Assembly (NCBI GenBank): GCA_046328525.1
Contig: JAXLWK010000004.1
Coordinates: 434,001-498,000 of the forward strand
Source: JBDHWG01 sp046328525
Lineage (GTDB): Bacteria; Chloroflexota; Anaerolineae; Epilineales; JAHCIE01
DNA: 64,000 nt
Direction: 5' to 3'
Made by a program: the position numbers and the translations under genes. Positions 19,765 through 28,853 of this stretch are shown here, piece by piece; positions within the stretch are counted from its first letter, which is position 1, and the number at the start of each line of letters is the position of its first letter. The notes beneath the pieces are model-generated. The model was not told where the DNA came from. It saw only the letters and a list, made by a program, of their open reading frames with translations, and did not search any database.

Positions 19765-20421
19765 ATGATTAAGCTGCCTCTGCGCTTAAGGGCCGTCGGC
19801 GACGCGGCCCTCCTGGCTGAATACGACGAGACCGACATTGCCCTGGCGAACCGACACGTCCTGGGCCTGATGCGCGCCCTGGCCGAGGCGCGGCCGGCGG
19901 GCATCGTGGACGTGTCGCCGGCGTATCACACGCTGCTCGTGTTCTTCGACCCGCTCGCGCTGCCGCCCGCTGCCGCCGCCGAGGCCCTGACCGCCGCCGA
20001 CCGCCGCGCCGACATCGAGCACGCGGCGGAGGGACCGATTGTCGAGATCGAGGTCGGCTACGGCGGCGCGGATGGGCCGGACCTGCCGGACGTGGCGCGG
20101 CACACCGGGCTGAGCGAGGCCGAGGTCGTCGCGCGCCATAGCGCCGGCCTGTACGTGGTCATGTTCGTCGGTTTCATGCCCGGCTTCGCCTACCTGGCCG
20201 GGCTGGATCCGCGCCTGGCGACGCCGCGCCTGGCGACGCCGCGCCGCGAGGTTCCAACGGGCAGTGTCGGCATCGGCGGCGACCAGACCGGTGTCTACCC
20301 GGCGCCGCTGCCCGGTGGCTGGCGGCTCATCGGGCGCACCGGGCTGACGCTATACGACCCGCACCGCGACCCGCCGACGCTCCTGCGCGCCGGCGACCGC
20401 GTCCGTTTTGCTGCGGTGTAG
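19765..20421 (+). CDS. pxpB: 5-oxoprolinase subunit PxpB (KipI-like)
   Basis: A 218-residue allophanate-hydrolase-subunit-1 type protein. Family features are the N-terminal LRAVGDAALLAEYD, the central VGYGGADGPDLPDVA, the cyclophilin-like core YVVMFVGFMPGFAYLAGLDPRLA, and the closing GGWRLIGRTGLTLYDP. PxpB and PxpC form part of the bacterial ATP-dependent 5-oxoprolinase, which opens pyroglutamate to glutamate. The two were earlier known as the Kip kinase-inhibitor proteins. An internal tandem duplication gives RLATPRLATPRR near residue 150. PxpA (LamB/YcsF) is not in the window. pxpC follows after about 100 bases. Confidence 0.9.
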   Translation: MIKLPLRLRAVGDAALLAEYDETDIALANRHVLGLMRALAEARPAGIVDVSPAYHTLLVFFDPLALPPAAAAEALTAADRRADIEHAAEGPIVEIEVGYGGADGPDLPDVARHTGLSEAEVVARHSAGLYVVMFVGFMPGFAYLAGLDPRLATPRLATPRREVPTGSVGIGGDQTGVYPAPLPGGWRLIGRTGLTLYDPHRDPPTLLRAGDRVRFAAV

Positions 20422-20425
20422 TGTA

Positions 20426-20477
20426 GTAGGGGTAGCCCTCGTGGCTACCCAGGGCAACCACAAGGTATTGCCCTTAC
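20426..20477. repeat. Imperfect inverted repeat, GTAGGGG...CCCTTAC
   Basis: GTAGGGGTAGCCCTCGTGGC with inverted GGTATTGCCCTTAC around CTACCCAGGGC. It is a diverged copy of the 74 bp repeat at 51394-51467. It lies between pxpB and pxpC. Confidence 0.7.
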
Positions 20478-20522
20478 AGACGTCACATATGACAACCCTA
20501 CTCATGATGTTCTAAAGAGACC

Positions 20523-21920
20523 ATGCTCCACGTCATCGAACCCGGCTTTCAGACAACGGTGCAGGACCTGGGGCGGCCGGGGCTGGCCGAGCAGGGCATC
20601 TCGCCCGCCGGCCCGATGGACGCCGTGGCCCTGCGCCTGGGCAACCTCATCGTCGGCAATGGGCCGGACGCGGCCGCCCTGGAAATCACCCTGACCGGCC
20701 CGACGCTGCGATGCGATGCTGACACCGTCGTCGCCCTGGTCGGCGCGCCCTTCGACGCCCACATCGAGGGGGAGCCAGTCGGTTCACGCCAGCCTTCAAC
20801 GACAGGTCTCCCGCCGTGGCAGGCGACGCGCATCCCACGCGGCAGCAGCCTGCGCATCGGTCCGGCCCGCGCCGGGATGCGCGGCTACCTGTGCGTCGCC
20901 GGCGGCGTCACCGTCGAGCCGACGCTCGGCAGCCGCGCCACGCACCTGATGGCGCGGCTGGGCGGCCTGGACGGGCGGGCGTTGCAGGCGGGCGACACGC
21001 TGCCTGTCGGCGAGCCGCCGCGTCCCCTGGCCGACCTTGTGGGCCGTCGGCTGCGGCGGGCGCTGTGGCCGACGTATCCCCAGGACGCCGTCGCCCGCGC
21101 CATCCTCGGCCCGCAGGCCGACCGCTTCACCGACGACGCCCGCGCCGCGTTCCTCAATCAGCCGTACCGCGTCGAGATGGACTCGAACCGCATGGGCGTG
21201 CGGCTGGCCGGGCCGCGCCTGACGCACACGCGCGGGGCGGACCTGCTGTCGGAGGGCATCGGTCTGGGCGCGATCCAGGTTCCCAACAGCGGCCAGCCCA
21301 TCATTCTGATGGTCGAGCGGCAGACGACCGGCGGCTACACCAAGATCGCAACCGTCATTAGCGCCGATATCGGCGTCGTCGGGCAGGCGCGGCCCGGGAG
21401 CCAGCTGCGTTTCCGGGAGGTCAGCCTGGACGAGGCCGTGGCGGCGCGGCGTGCGCAGGAGGAGCTTGTGAGCGAGAGCAGCATCGAGGCGGGGCCGGCG
21501 TGGGGGCCGGCGGAGATCGCGGCGGTGATCGAGACATTCGCGGCGAGCGGCCTGGGCGAGATGCGCCTGCACGCCGGCGGTGTGCGCCTGCTCCTGCGGC
21601 GCGACAGCGGGACCGGCGCGGGCGAGACGGCGGAGGAAGCGTCCCCCCGCCCTGACAGCCACGCCCACGCCCCGCCCGGCCAGGTCGTGATCACCGCGCC
21701 CCTGCTCGGCGTCTTCTACGCCGCGCCCACCGCCGACGCCCCGCCCTACGTCCAGCCGGGCGACGCCGTGGACAAGGACGCGGTGGTCGGCCTGATTGAC
21801 GTCATGAAGACGCTGCACCAGGTGCGCGCCCCGCGCGCCGGCCGCGTCACCGCCGTCCTCACCGAGAGTGGCGCGCTGGTCGAGTACGGCCAGCCGTTGA
21901 TGACATTGGAGGCGGAGTAG
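20523..21920 (+). CDS. pxpC: PxpC fused to a biotinyl carrier domain
   Basis: A 465-residue two-domain protein. Residues 1 to about 310 are PxpC (allophanate hydrolase subunit 2, KipA-like), with the opening VIEPGFQTTVQDLGRPG and SNRMGVRLAGP. Residues about 385-465 are a biotin carboxyl carrier domain whose attachment site is LIDVMKTL (Lys429), close to the canonical AMKM. The two are joined by a charged, Pro-rich linker. The next gene encodes a biotin carboxylase, so the carrier domain has an obvious carboxylating partner. This suggests a carboxylation-linked version of the oxoprolinase or a related amide/urea-type enzyme. The linker codes EEASPRPDSHAHAPPG, and no stop interrupts it. Confidence 0.88.
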   Translation: MLHVIEPGFQTTVQDLGRPGLAEQGISPAGPMDAVALRLGNLIVGNGPDAAALEITLTGPTLRCDADTVVALVGAPFDAHIEGEPVGSRQPSTTGLPPWQATRIPRGSSLRIGPARAGMRGYLCVAGGVTVEPTLGSRATHLMARLGGLDGRALQAGDTLPVGEPPRPLADLVGRRLRRALWPTYPQDAVARAILGPQADRFTDDARAAFLNQPYRVEMDSNRMGVRLAGPRLTHTRGADLLSEGIGLGAIQVPNSGQPIILMVERQTTGGYTKIATVISADIGVVGQARPGSQLRFREVSLDEAVAARRAQEELVSESSIEAGPAWGPAEIAAVIETFAASGLGEMRLHAGGVRLLLRRDSGTGAGETAEEASPRPDSHAHAPPGQVVITAPLLGVFYAAPTADAPPYVQPGDAVDKDAVVGLIDVMKTLHQVRAPRAGRVTAVLTESGALVEYGQPLMTLEAE

Positions 21921-21928
21921 GTGAGGGG

Positions 21929-23266
<1,338 letters not shown>

Positions 23267-23314
23267 GACGGGGCGGGGGACTACGGAATACACGGAACAC
23301 ACGGAATGTGAGAA

Positions 23315-23341
23315 GAGGGCGTGCTGCGATAGCACGCCCTC
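23315..23341 (+). terminator. Hairpin after the biotin carboxylase gene
   Basis: A perfect 11 bp stem (GAGGGCGTGCT with AGCACGCCCTC, loop GCGAT) 49 bases after the stop. There is no T-run, so termination may be weak or Rho-assisted. Confidence 0.5.
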
Positions 23342-23362
23342 GCTGATTCTGGCGATGTCCGC

Positions 23363-23404
23363 CCCCCTCACCCCCTGCCCCCTCTCCCAAAATGGGAGAG
23401 GGGC
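23363..23404. repeat. CCCTCTCCC/GGGAGAGGG hairpin repeat
   Basis: CCCCTCTCCC AAAAT GGGAGAGGGG, same family as the in-gene copies. It lies directly after the stop codon of the small minus-strand gene at 23409. Confidence 0.8.
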
Positions 23405-23408
23405 GGGG

Positions 23409-23600
23409 TCAGCGCTGCTTGCTGCGGTCGGCGAGGTACTTGGCGCCGAGGCCGGCGACGGCGAGCATGAGCAGCTTGTTGCCGAGCAGACTCTGGAGCA
23501 GGTCGGGGTTGTTCTGGTTCTCCGCCGCAACCTGACCGAGGGCCTCGGGGTGGTTCTGCTGCATCCACTGGGCCAGGGCGGCCATCTGCTGCGGCGTCAT
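23409..23600 (-). CDS. Small hypothetical protein with C-terminal hydrophobic helix
   Basis: A 63-residue protein. The first half is Gln/Asn-rich and polar (MTPQQMAALAQWMQQNHPEA). The second half has a hydrophobic stretch (NKLLMLAVAGLGAKYL) that could be a membrane or amphipathic helix, and the end is basic. The start at 23600 is the only usual start codon in the open stretch, but no good ribosome site precedes it, so the gene call is moderate. No family is recognised. Confidence 0.45.
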   Translation of the reverse strand: MTPQQMAALAQWMQQNHPEALGQVAAENQNNPDLLQSLLGNKLLMLAVAGLGAKYLADRSKQR

Positions 23601-23768
23601 GTTGTTCGGGTTGATGTTGCCGCCGACGACCTGCTGCGTGAAAAATAGTTGGACAAACGTTCTGATTCTTCACGCTGGTATCACACTATTCGGCGCGTCG
23701 GGGCTGCCTGCTGGTGTAAGATGGGCGCGTGACAATGGGGGGCTAGAAAGATTGGGGCCAGGGAGACC

Positions 23769-24218
23769 ATGAGCATTGGGTGTGAGGAATACACGTCGGC
23801 GCAGGTGCTGGCGTGGCTCATCTACCAGGAGCTTATCGGGCAGACGGTCTCGCCGGAGGAAGCGGCGCTGGCGCTGGAGTGCGACACGCGGGTGGCGCGG
23901 CGGCTGGCGCTGGAAGCGGCGGACGCGGTGGCGGCGGCGGACGCCGCGCCGGCCGGGGGATCGGAGCGCGCCAGACTGGCGGGGCGGCTGGTGATCGTCC
24001 TGCGGCGGCTGTGCGCCGGGGAACGGGTGACGCGGCGGCGGGTGCAGATCCTGACCGGGATGTCGCCCGACGCGGCGGTGCGGCTGCTGGACGACCTCTC
24101 GCGGCTGACGCCGGTGACGACGGACGGGCGAACGCGCCGCGTGCGCGTGATGCCGGTGGACGGTGGAACGCCGTTCACGGTGCGGCGGCAAATCGAGGTG
24201 TGGTACTTGTTGCGATAG
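23769..24218 (+). CDS. Helix-turn-helix protein at the head of the phage gene run
   Basis: A 149-residue, mostly helical protein. The N-terminal half (about 8-55, VLAWLIYQELIGQTVSPEEAA) and the middle (RRRVQILTGMSPDAAVRLLDDL, about 92-113) read like two small DNA-binding helical bundles. A beta-wing-like end follows (VTTDGRTRRVRVMPVDGG). It lies 10 bases upstream of a membrane/coiled-coil gene and then the portal gene, the place where a small terminase or a phage regulator commonly lies. I cannot assign it to a TerS family. GCG/CGG-rich codon use matches the phage genes. Confidence 0.6.
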   Translation: MSIGCEEYTSAQVLAWLIYQELIGQTVSPEEAALALECDTRVARRLALEAADAVAAADAAPAGGSERARLAGRLVIVLRRLCAGERVTRRRVQILTGMSPDAAVRLLDDLSRLTPVTTDGRTRRVRVMPVDGGTPFTVRRQIEVWYLLR

Positions 24219-24228
24219 GAGGTGGCCG

Positions 24229-24453
24229 ATGCAGGACGGCATGGTGGACCTGCTGGACGCGCTGGCGCTTCTCCTGGTGTACGGCGTCCTCGTGGTGATG
24301 CTGGCCGTGGCGCTGGTGCGCATCCGCCAGATGGAGGAGAAGCTGCGGCGGCTCCAGAACCGCATCGAGGACATGGAGTTCAGCATGAAGCGGTGCTACG
24401 AAGAGAAGATGGCGTTGATGCGGGAGTTGATCGAGGCGAAGGCGAGGGGATGA
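24229..24453 (+). CDS. Small membrane protein with coiled coil
   Basis: A 74-residue protein with one N-terminal transmembrane helix (about residues 8-30, ALALLLVYGVLVVMLAVALV) and a charged coiled coil (RIRQMEEKLRRLQNRIEDME). GGAGG lies 6 bases before the ATG at 24229. The shape resembles phage XhlA/hemolysin-type or spanin-like accessory proteins, but length and context alone do not decide. The stop is one base before the portal start codon, so the two genes are coupled. Confidence 0.6.
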   Translation: MQDGMVDLLDALALLLVYGVLVVMLAVALVRIRQMEEKLRRLQNRIEDMEFSMKRCYEEKMALMRELIEAKARG

Positions 24454-24454
24454 G

Positions 24455-25861
24455 ATGATGACGTGGCGGGATCGCGTAGCGGCGTGGATGTTTGGGGATG
24501 TGATCGAGGCGCGGGTGAAGGCGGCGGTGCAGGTGGTGGACGACCGCTGGTGGGACCAGGTGGCCGGGTCGGGGGCGCAGACGGACCGCCGCTGGACGGA
24601 GCGCAAGGAGGAGCTGGGCGACGCGCTCCAGGCATGGCGGGTCAACCCGCTGGCGCGGCGCATCGTGGGGCTGGTGACGGACTTCGTGGTGTCGGACGGC
24701 ATCGAGTTCGAGTGCCAGGCCGACGAGGAGGTGGGACGGTTCCTGGAGCGGCTGTGGGCGCACCCGCAGAACCGCTTCCGCGCCCGCCTGCCCCACCTGT
24801 GCGACGAGCTGACGCGGGCGGGGGAGCTGTTCCCGGTGGTGTTCACGAACGCGGCCGACGGCATGAGCTACTTCCGCTTCATCCCGGCCAGCGTGATCCG
24901 CGACGTGGAGACGCACGCGGAGGATTACGAGCGGGAGATGGGCTACTGGCAGCTCACGCCGGGAAGACCCTCCTCTGATCCCCCCGCCGGCGGGGGGATG
25001 GGGGGGTGGAACGGGGGGAAGCGCTGGAAGGGGCTGGCGGAGCCGACGCTCGCGCCGGGCGAGCCGGTGATGCTGCACTACGCCATCAACCGGCCGGTGG
25101 GCGCGGTGCGCGGCGAGGGCGACCTGGGGCCGGTGCTGATCTGGCTCAAGCGCTACAAGGAGTGGCTGGAGGGGCGCGTGCGCCTCAACTACTACAAGAG
25201 CCTGTTCTATTGGGAGGTGCGCGTGCCGGACCTGGCCGTGGCGAACGCGCGGCAGAAGTACGCGCAGCCGCCGAGCGCGGGCAGCCTGCTCATCCACGGG
25301 CCGGAGGAGGAGTGGCGGGCAGTGCAGCCGCACATCGGGGCGGACGACGCGGCGGATGACGGCAAGGCGCTGCGGATGATGGTCGCGGCGGGGGTCGGGA
25401 TGCCGCCACACTTCCTGGGTGACCCGGAGGGGGCGACGCAGGCGACGGCGAAGCAAGCGAACATCCCGACGTACCGCCACCTGCTGCACCGCCAGCGGCA
25501 GTTCACGACGATGCTGGGCGACATGATGGCGGTGGCGGTGATGCGGGCGCAGCAGGCGGGCCACCTGGGCGGGCCGCCGATCCGCACAGGCGAGGACTTG
25601 CAGTTGCGCTGGGCGGTGACGGACCTGAACCGCGAGGACAACCTGACGCTGGCGCAGGCGGCGCGCTCGATTGTGGACGCGCTGGCGATGATGGTGGAGC
25701 GGGGCTGGGCGACGGACGAGGAGGCGGCGGTGGTGGCGTGGAAGTTCGCCGGGGAGCTTGTGGACCCGGACGAGATTGCGCGGCGGCTGCGGCAGGCCTC
25801 TCCCTCTGAGCCAGTCCCTCACCCCCCTGCCCCCTCTCCCGTTCTGGGAGAGGGGGGGTAA
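24455..25861 (+). CDS. Phage portal protein
   Basis: A 468-residue portal, the dodecameric DNA gate of a tailed-phage capsid. Typical features are RVNPLARRIVGLVTDFVVSDG, a clip/wing region with LCDELTRAGELFPVVF, the block VMLHYAINRPVGAVRGEGDL followed by LIWLKRYKEWLE, and the helical C-terminal half. Two palindromic repeats are embedded. One (24971-25007) encodes DPPAGGGMGGW at about residue 175 in a loop. The other (25812-25862) supplies the last residues PHPPAPSPVLGEGG and the stop codon. Both keep the frame. The terminus was therefore probably altered by repeat insertion. Confidence 0.88.
   Translation: MMTWRDRVAAWMFGDVIEARVKAAVQVVDDRWWDQVAGSGAQTDRRWTERKEELGDALQAWRVNPLARRIVGLVTDFVVSDGIEFECQADEEVGRFLERLWAHPQNRFRARLPHLCDELTRAGELFPVVFTNAADGMSYFRFIPASVIRDVETHAEDYEREMGYWQLTPGRPSSDPPAGGGMGGWNGGKRWKGLAEPTLAPGEPVMLHYAINRPVGAVRGEGDLGPVLIWLKRYKEWLEGRVRLNYYKSLFYWEVRVPDLAVANARQKYAQPPSAGSLLIHGPEEEWRAVQPHIGADDAADDGKALRMMVAAGVGMPPHFLGDPEGATQATAKQANIPTYRHLLHRQRQFTTMLGDMMAVAVMRAQQAGHLGGPPIRTGEDLQLRWAVTDLNREDNLTLAQAARSIVDALAMMVERGWATDEEAAVVAWKFAGELVDPDEIARRLRQASPSEPVPHPPAPSPVLGEGG
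24971..25007. repeat. In-frame GC palindrome inside the portal gene
   Basis: Contains the perfect palindrome CCCCCCGCCGGCGGGGGG (24980-24997) followed by ATGGGGGG. The same core plus flank occurs inside the GNAT gene (42863-42880) and, with one change, between genes at 61464-61500. Here it adds about a dozen Gly/Pro residues to the portal. Confidence 0.85.
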
Positions 25862-25862
25862 G
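25812..25862. repeat. CCCTCACCCCC hairpin repeat at the portal 3' end
   Basis: CCCCTCTCCC GTTCT GGGAGAGGGG preceded by CCCTCACCCC. It encodes the final portal residues and provides the TAA stop. Same family as 15187, 23363 and 26714. Confidence 0.85.
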
Positions 25863-25886
25863 AGAGAAGGGAAGGAGGTATCGCGC

Positions 25887-27863
25887 ATGGCGAGGGAAAA
25901 GAAGGCGGCGGGTGCTGCCCCGGCGGACGGGGGGAGCCAGAGAGAGGTCGAGCGCGTGCGGCTGGCGGCGGCGTTCGAGGACGCGGTCGGCGACGGGGCG
26001 TTTCGCCTGGCGGTGATCGCGGCGGGGACGGCGAACGGCTGGGAGTTCGAGGCGGAGGCGCTGCGCGACGCGGTGGAGCGCGGGCTGTTCCGCGTGGTGG
26101 CGTCGTTCGTGGACCACGGCGCGCTCGGCACGGGGCGCTCGGCGCGGGACATCGCCGGTGTGGTCCACGACGCCTATTGGGACGAGACGCGCGGGGCGGT
26201 GATGGCGCGGTTCCGCCCGTGGGGGCCGTCGCGCGAGGTCGCGCGGGAGTTGCTGGAGCAGCTCGTGGCGGACCGCTCGGCGGGGCGGCCGACGCCGCCG
26301 GTCGGGCTGTCGGTGGACGTGGGGCTGCTAGCGAGCGGACGGAAGGTGACACGCATCGAGACGGTGTACTCGGCCGACCTGGTGTACAACCCGGCGGCCG
26401 GGACGGCGGGGCTTGTCTTTGGGGTGCAGGGGCCAGAGGCTCCTGCGGAAAGGAGGCGTGAGACGATGAGCGAGCGGCTGACGGGGGCAGAGACGGTGGC
26501 GGAGCGCGAGGACTTGCTGCGCCTGCAATGCCAGGCGACGCTGGCGGCGGCGCTAGGGGCGGCGGCGGACCTACCGGCGGCCATCCGCGAGAAGGTGCGG
26601 GCGCAGTTCGCCGGGCAGGTGTTCGCGGCGGAGGCGCTGGAGGCGGCGCTGGGGCGGGAGCGGGCGGCGTTCGCGGCGCTGGTCGAGGGCGGGATCGTGC
26701 AGGGGGTAGGCCAGTCCCTCACCCCCGGCCCCTCTCCCAGAACGGGAGAGGGGTGGAAGAGGGGTGGACAATACCTTGCGGCGATGTGGAGCCAGGAGGA
26801 GCGCATCGAGGCGGCGTTCGCGCGGCTGATGGGCCTGCCGGTGCCCGACGCGCTGAGCGACACGCCGCGCCTGTCGGGCATCCGCGAGCTGTATCACCTG
26901 GTGACGGGCGACCTGGACATGTACGGGGTGTACAACGCGGAGCGGGCGCTGTTCGCCAACGGCTCGACGAGCACGATGGCGAGCCTGGTGGCGAACCTCA
27001 TGAACAAGGTCATCCCGGCGCGCGCCGAGGAGTTGGGGCGGGCGGGCTACGACTGGTTCCGCCGCATCTCGTATGAGGAGGACTTCAACACGCTCCAGAC
27101 GGTGGACTGGGTGAGCGTGGGCGGGTTCGGCGACCTGCCGACGGTCGCGGAGGGCGCGGCGTACACTGAGCTGGCGTGGACGGACAAGGCGGAGACGTCG
27201 GCGTGGACGAAGAAGGGCGGCTACATCGGCCTGACGCTGGAGATGATTGACCGGGACCAGACGCAGAAGGTGCGCCAGATTCCGAACATGCTGGCGACGG
27301 CGGGCGTGCGGACGCTGTCGGCGGCGGTGGCGAACGTGTTCACGGCCAACACCCTGACCGGCATCACGCTGTCGGACGCGACAGTGCTGTTCCACGCGAG
27401 CCGCGGCAACATTGACACGAACGCCCTGAGCGCGGCGAACTGGGACGCGGCGATCCAGAAGATGTTCAAGATTACGGAGCTGGGGTCGGCGCGGCGGCTG
27501 GGCGTGCGCCCGCGCTATATCGTCGTGCCGATCGAGCTGGAGAAGACGGCGCTGCAGATCATGGTGTCGAACGCGGAGCCGACGAGCAACGTGTTCTACG
27601 ATAACGTGCGGCGGACGATGGCAGAAAACGTGGTGACGTGCCCGGAGCTGACGAGCGCGACGGCGTGGCTCGCGGCGGCGGACCCGGCCATCAGCCCGGG
27701 CGTGGGCATCGGCTACCGCTTTGGGCGCGCGCCGGAGGTGTTCGTGGCGGACGCCCCGGAGGTCGGGAGCATGTTCACGAATGATGAGCTGCGGATCAAG
27801 ACGCGATTCGTGTACGCGGTCGGGGTGATTGACTGGCGGCCGCTGTACCGCGGCAACGCGTAG
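25887..27863 (+). CDS. Fused prohead protease and major capsid protein
   Basis: A 658-residue protein with AAGGAGGT before the ATG at 25887. The N-terminal part (about 25-185) resembles phage prohead proteases: FVDHGALGTGRSARDIAG with candidate catalytic His77, and GLSVD with candidate Ser142. A helical, scaffold-like segment (about 195-275) follows. Residues about 320-658 form the capsid domain (LMNKVIPARAEELGRAGYDW, YIGLTLEMIDRD, YRFGRAPEVFVADAPEVGSM), similar to Mu-like major head proteins. A GC palindrome inserted at 26714-26757 codes LTPGPSPRTGEG between scaffold and capsid parts without breaking the frame. The last 122 bp recur at 31421-31542. Maturation would need cleavage of the fusion. 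Confidence 0.85.
   Translation: MAREKKAAGAAPADGGSQREVERVRLAAAFEDAVGDGAFRLAVIAAGTANGWEFEAEALRDAVERGLFRVVASFVDHGALGTGRSARDIAGVVHDAYWDETRGAVMARFRPWGPSREVARELLEQLVADRSAGRPTPPVGLSVDVGLLASGRKVTRIETVYSADLVYNPAAGTAGLVFGVQGPEAPAERRRETMSERLTGAETVAEREDLLRLQCQATLAAALGAAADLPAAIREKVRAQFAGQVFAAEALEAALGRERAAFAALVEGGIVQGVGQSLTPGPSPRTGEGWKRGGQYLAAMWSQEERIEAAFARLMGLPVPDALSDTPRLSGIRELYHLVTGDLDMYGVYNAERALFANGSTSTMASLVANLMNKVIPARAEELGRAGYDWFRRISYEEDFNTLQTVDWVSVGGFGDLPTVAEGAAYTELAWTDKAETSAWTKKGGYIGLTLEMIDRDQTQKVRQIPNMLATAGVRTLSAAVANVFTANTLTGITLSDATVLFHASRGNIDTNALSAANWDAAIQKMFKITELGSARRLGVRPRYIVVPIELEKTALQIMVSNAEPTSNVFYDNVRRTMAENVVTCPELTSATAWLAAADPAISPGVGIGYRFGRAPEVFVADAPEVGSMFTNDELRIKTRFVYAVGVIDWRPLYRGNA
26714..26757. 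repeat. In-frame CCCTCTCCC hairpin inside the capsid gene
   Basis: CCCCTCTCCC AGAAC GGGAGAGGGG within the protease-capsid reading frame, at about residues 277-291, encoding QSLTPGPSPRTGEGW. It is near-identical to intergenic copies at 15187 and 23363. Confidence 0.88.
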
Positions 27864-27864
27864 G
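27743..27864 (+). repeat. 122 bp direct repeat, capsid 3' end, left copy
   Basis: The last 40 codons and stop of the capsid gene. It matches 31421-31542 at 121 of 122 positions (C at 27815 versus T at 31493). The two copies bracket a 3.56 kb segment. Confidence 0.95.
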
Positions 27865-27865
27865 C

Positions 27866-28034
27866 CTGACCCCCTCTCCCCGTGGGAGAGGGATGGGGTG
27901 AGGGTCTTCATCCCAACGCGAGGTTACAAGACCCTCACCCAAACCTGTCCGAGCCTCGACAATCGCACCTTAACAACTGAATACTGCACTGAAGATGACA
28001 AGGTGCGGTCGGCGCGGGGCGGTGCTTGCACGTC
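27866..28034. repeat. Hairpin repeats and a 28 bp motif after the capsid gene
   Basis: A CCCCCTCTCCC/GGGAGAGGG element is followed by an inverted GGGTGAGGGTC...GACCCTCACCC pair. Then comes the 28 bp motif at 27954-27981 (CCTCGACAATCGC...AACAACTGAA), which recurs at 31682-31709 with three differences after the second capsid-end copy. No gene is seen. Confidence 0.75.
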
Positions 28035-28853
28035 TTATGTAACCTCAAATGCACTACAGTTAATGTCAGGACGGAATCTCTTGATCCAGGCGATGAGGCG
28101 GTCGATCTGCTCGCGGCGAGCAAGGTGGTCAATCAGGTCACGCGCCAATGTGCTCTTGTCCTTCCCTTCAGCATCTCCGTAGTTCAGGTCGATAGCGATT
28201 GTCCGCAACTCATTTAGGGAGAATCTGCCGTTGAGCAGTTCGCGCAGAGCGGGCTTGTCCCACTCGCGTCTCCGCTGGCGCCCGAGCTGGTCAACGTATG
28301 CGCCCTGGTTATCCGGGGCATCTTCGGCCCGGTCTATGGCGCTGTTGACTCGGTCTCGTTCCTCCCGAGGATTCCCGTGGAACTTCGTTAGCATCCAGCT
28401 AATCTTGGTTTCCTTGCCGTATTTCTCGGAGGGTTTCCAATAAACTGCCAATCGCTGCTTGAACAGCTTTGCGGCGCGGGGGGTGGGCCGGGGATTGGTA
28501 AGGGTATAGCTTTCCGGCAGAATCAGGACGAACATGAGCCCTTCACCGAGGGCTGGATAGCGGTATGAATATCGCCCGCCGCCCGAGTGAGTTGGCTCGA
28601 ACGGACTTGCCGGGACTAATCGGTATCCCTGGGGAAGAGGTTGCTCAACAAAGACAACACCGCCGCTAACTGGAATGTAATCCTCACCCGTAGGCGTATT
28701 GTTCCAGTACACAAAGAGCCAACTATTGATGGCATCAATTGAGGCTCTTGGCACATCGGAAATGTCAACGCTCTCGACATCGCCAACCAGGTCCCCATCC
28801 TCATCAAAGCGCGCGTCGACGACGACCAGGTTCCCTGGGGCTTCTGGAGCCAT
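28035..28853 (-). CDS. Protein with C-terminal effector-associated domain (EAD7-like)
   Basis: A 272-residue protein. Residues 199-272 form a small helical bundle with the pattern ALRELLNGRFSLNELRTI ... LARDLIDHLARREQIDRLI ... RFRPDI, which matches effector-associated (death-like) domains. These act as homotypic adaptors linking caspase-like, NACHT or TIR effectors to sensors in bacterial conflict systems. Residues 1-150 are beta-rich (NLVVVDARFDEDGDLVGDVE, a Trp/Tyr-rich SWLFVYWNN) and unassigned; they may be a ligand-sensing or carried effector part. No protease or NTPase partner gene is adjacent. It lies on the minus strand inside the segment bounded by the capsid-end repeats, opposite to the phage genes. 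Confidence 0.65.
   Translation of the reverse strand: MAPEAPGNLVVVDARFDEDGDLVGDVESVDISDVPRASIDAINSWLFVYWNNTPTGEDYIPVSGGVVFVEQPLPQGYRLVPASPFEPTHSGGGRYSYRYPALGEGLMFVLILPESYTLTNPRPTPRAAKLFKQRLAVYWKPSEKYGKETKISWMLTKFHGNPREERDRVNSAIDRAEDAPDNQGAYVDQLGRQRRREWDKPALRELLNGRFSLNELRTIAIDLNYGDAEGKDKSTLARDLIDHLARREQIDRLIAWIKRFRPDINCSAFEVT

Noticed and set aside
23769..24218. Small terminase subunit (TerS) call for the HTH protein
   Set aside because: Position fits but no TerS family signature was seen, and TerL is 15 kb away. It is left as an HTH protein.
25758..25886. Upstream extension of the capsid frame over the portal end
   Set aside because: The extra residues read through the portal 3' end and a hairpin repeat. 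A strong ribosome site precedes ATG 25887.
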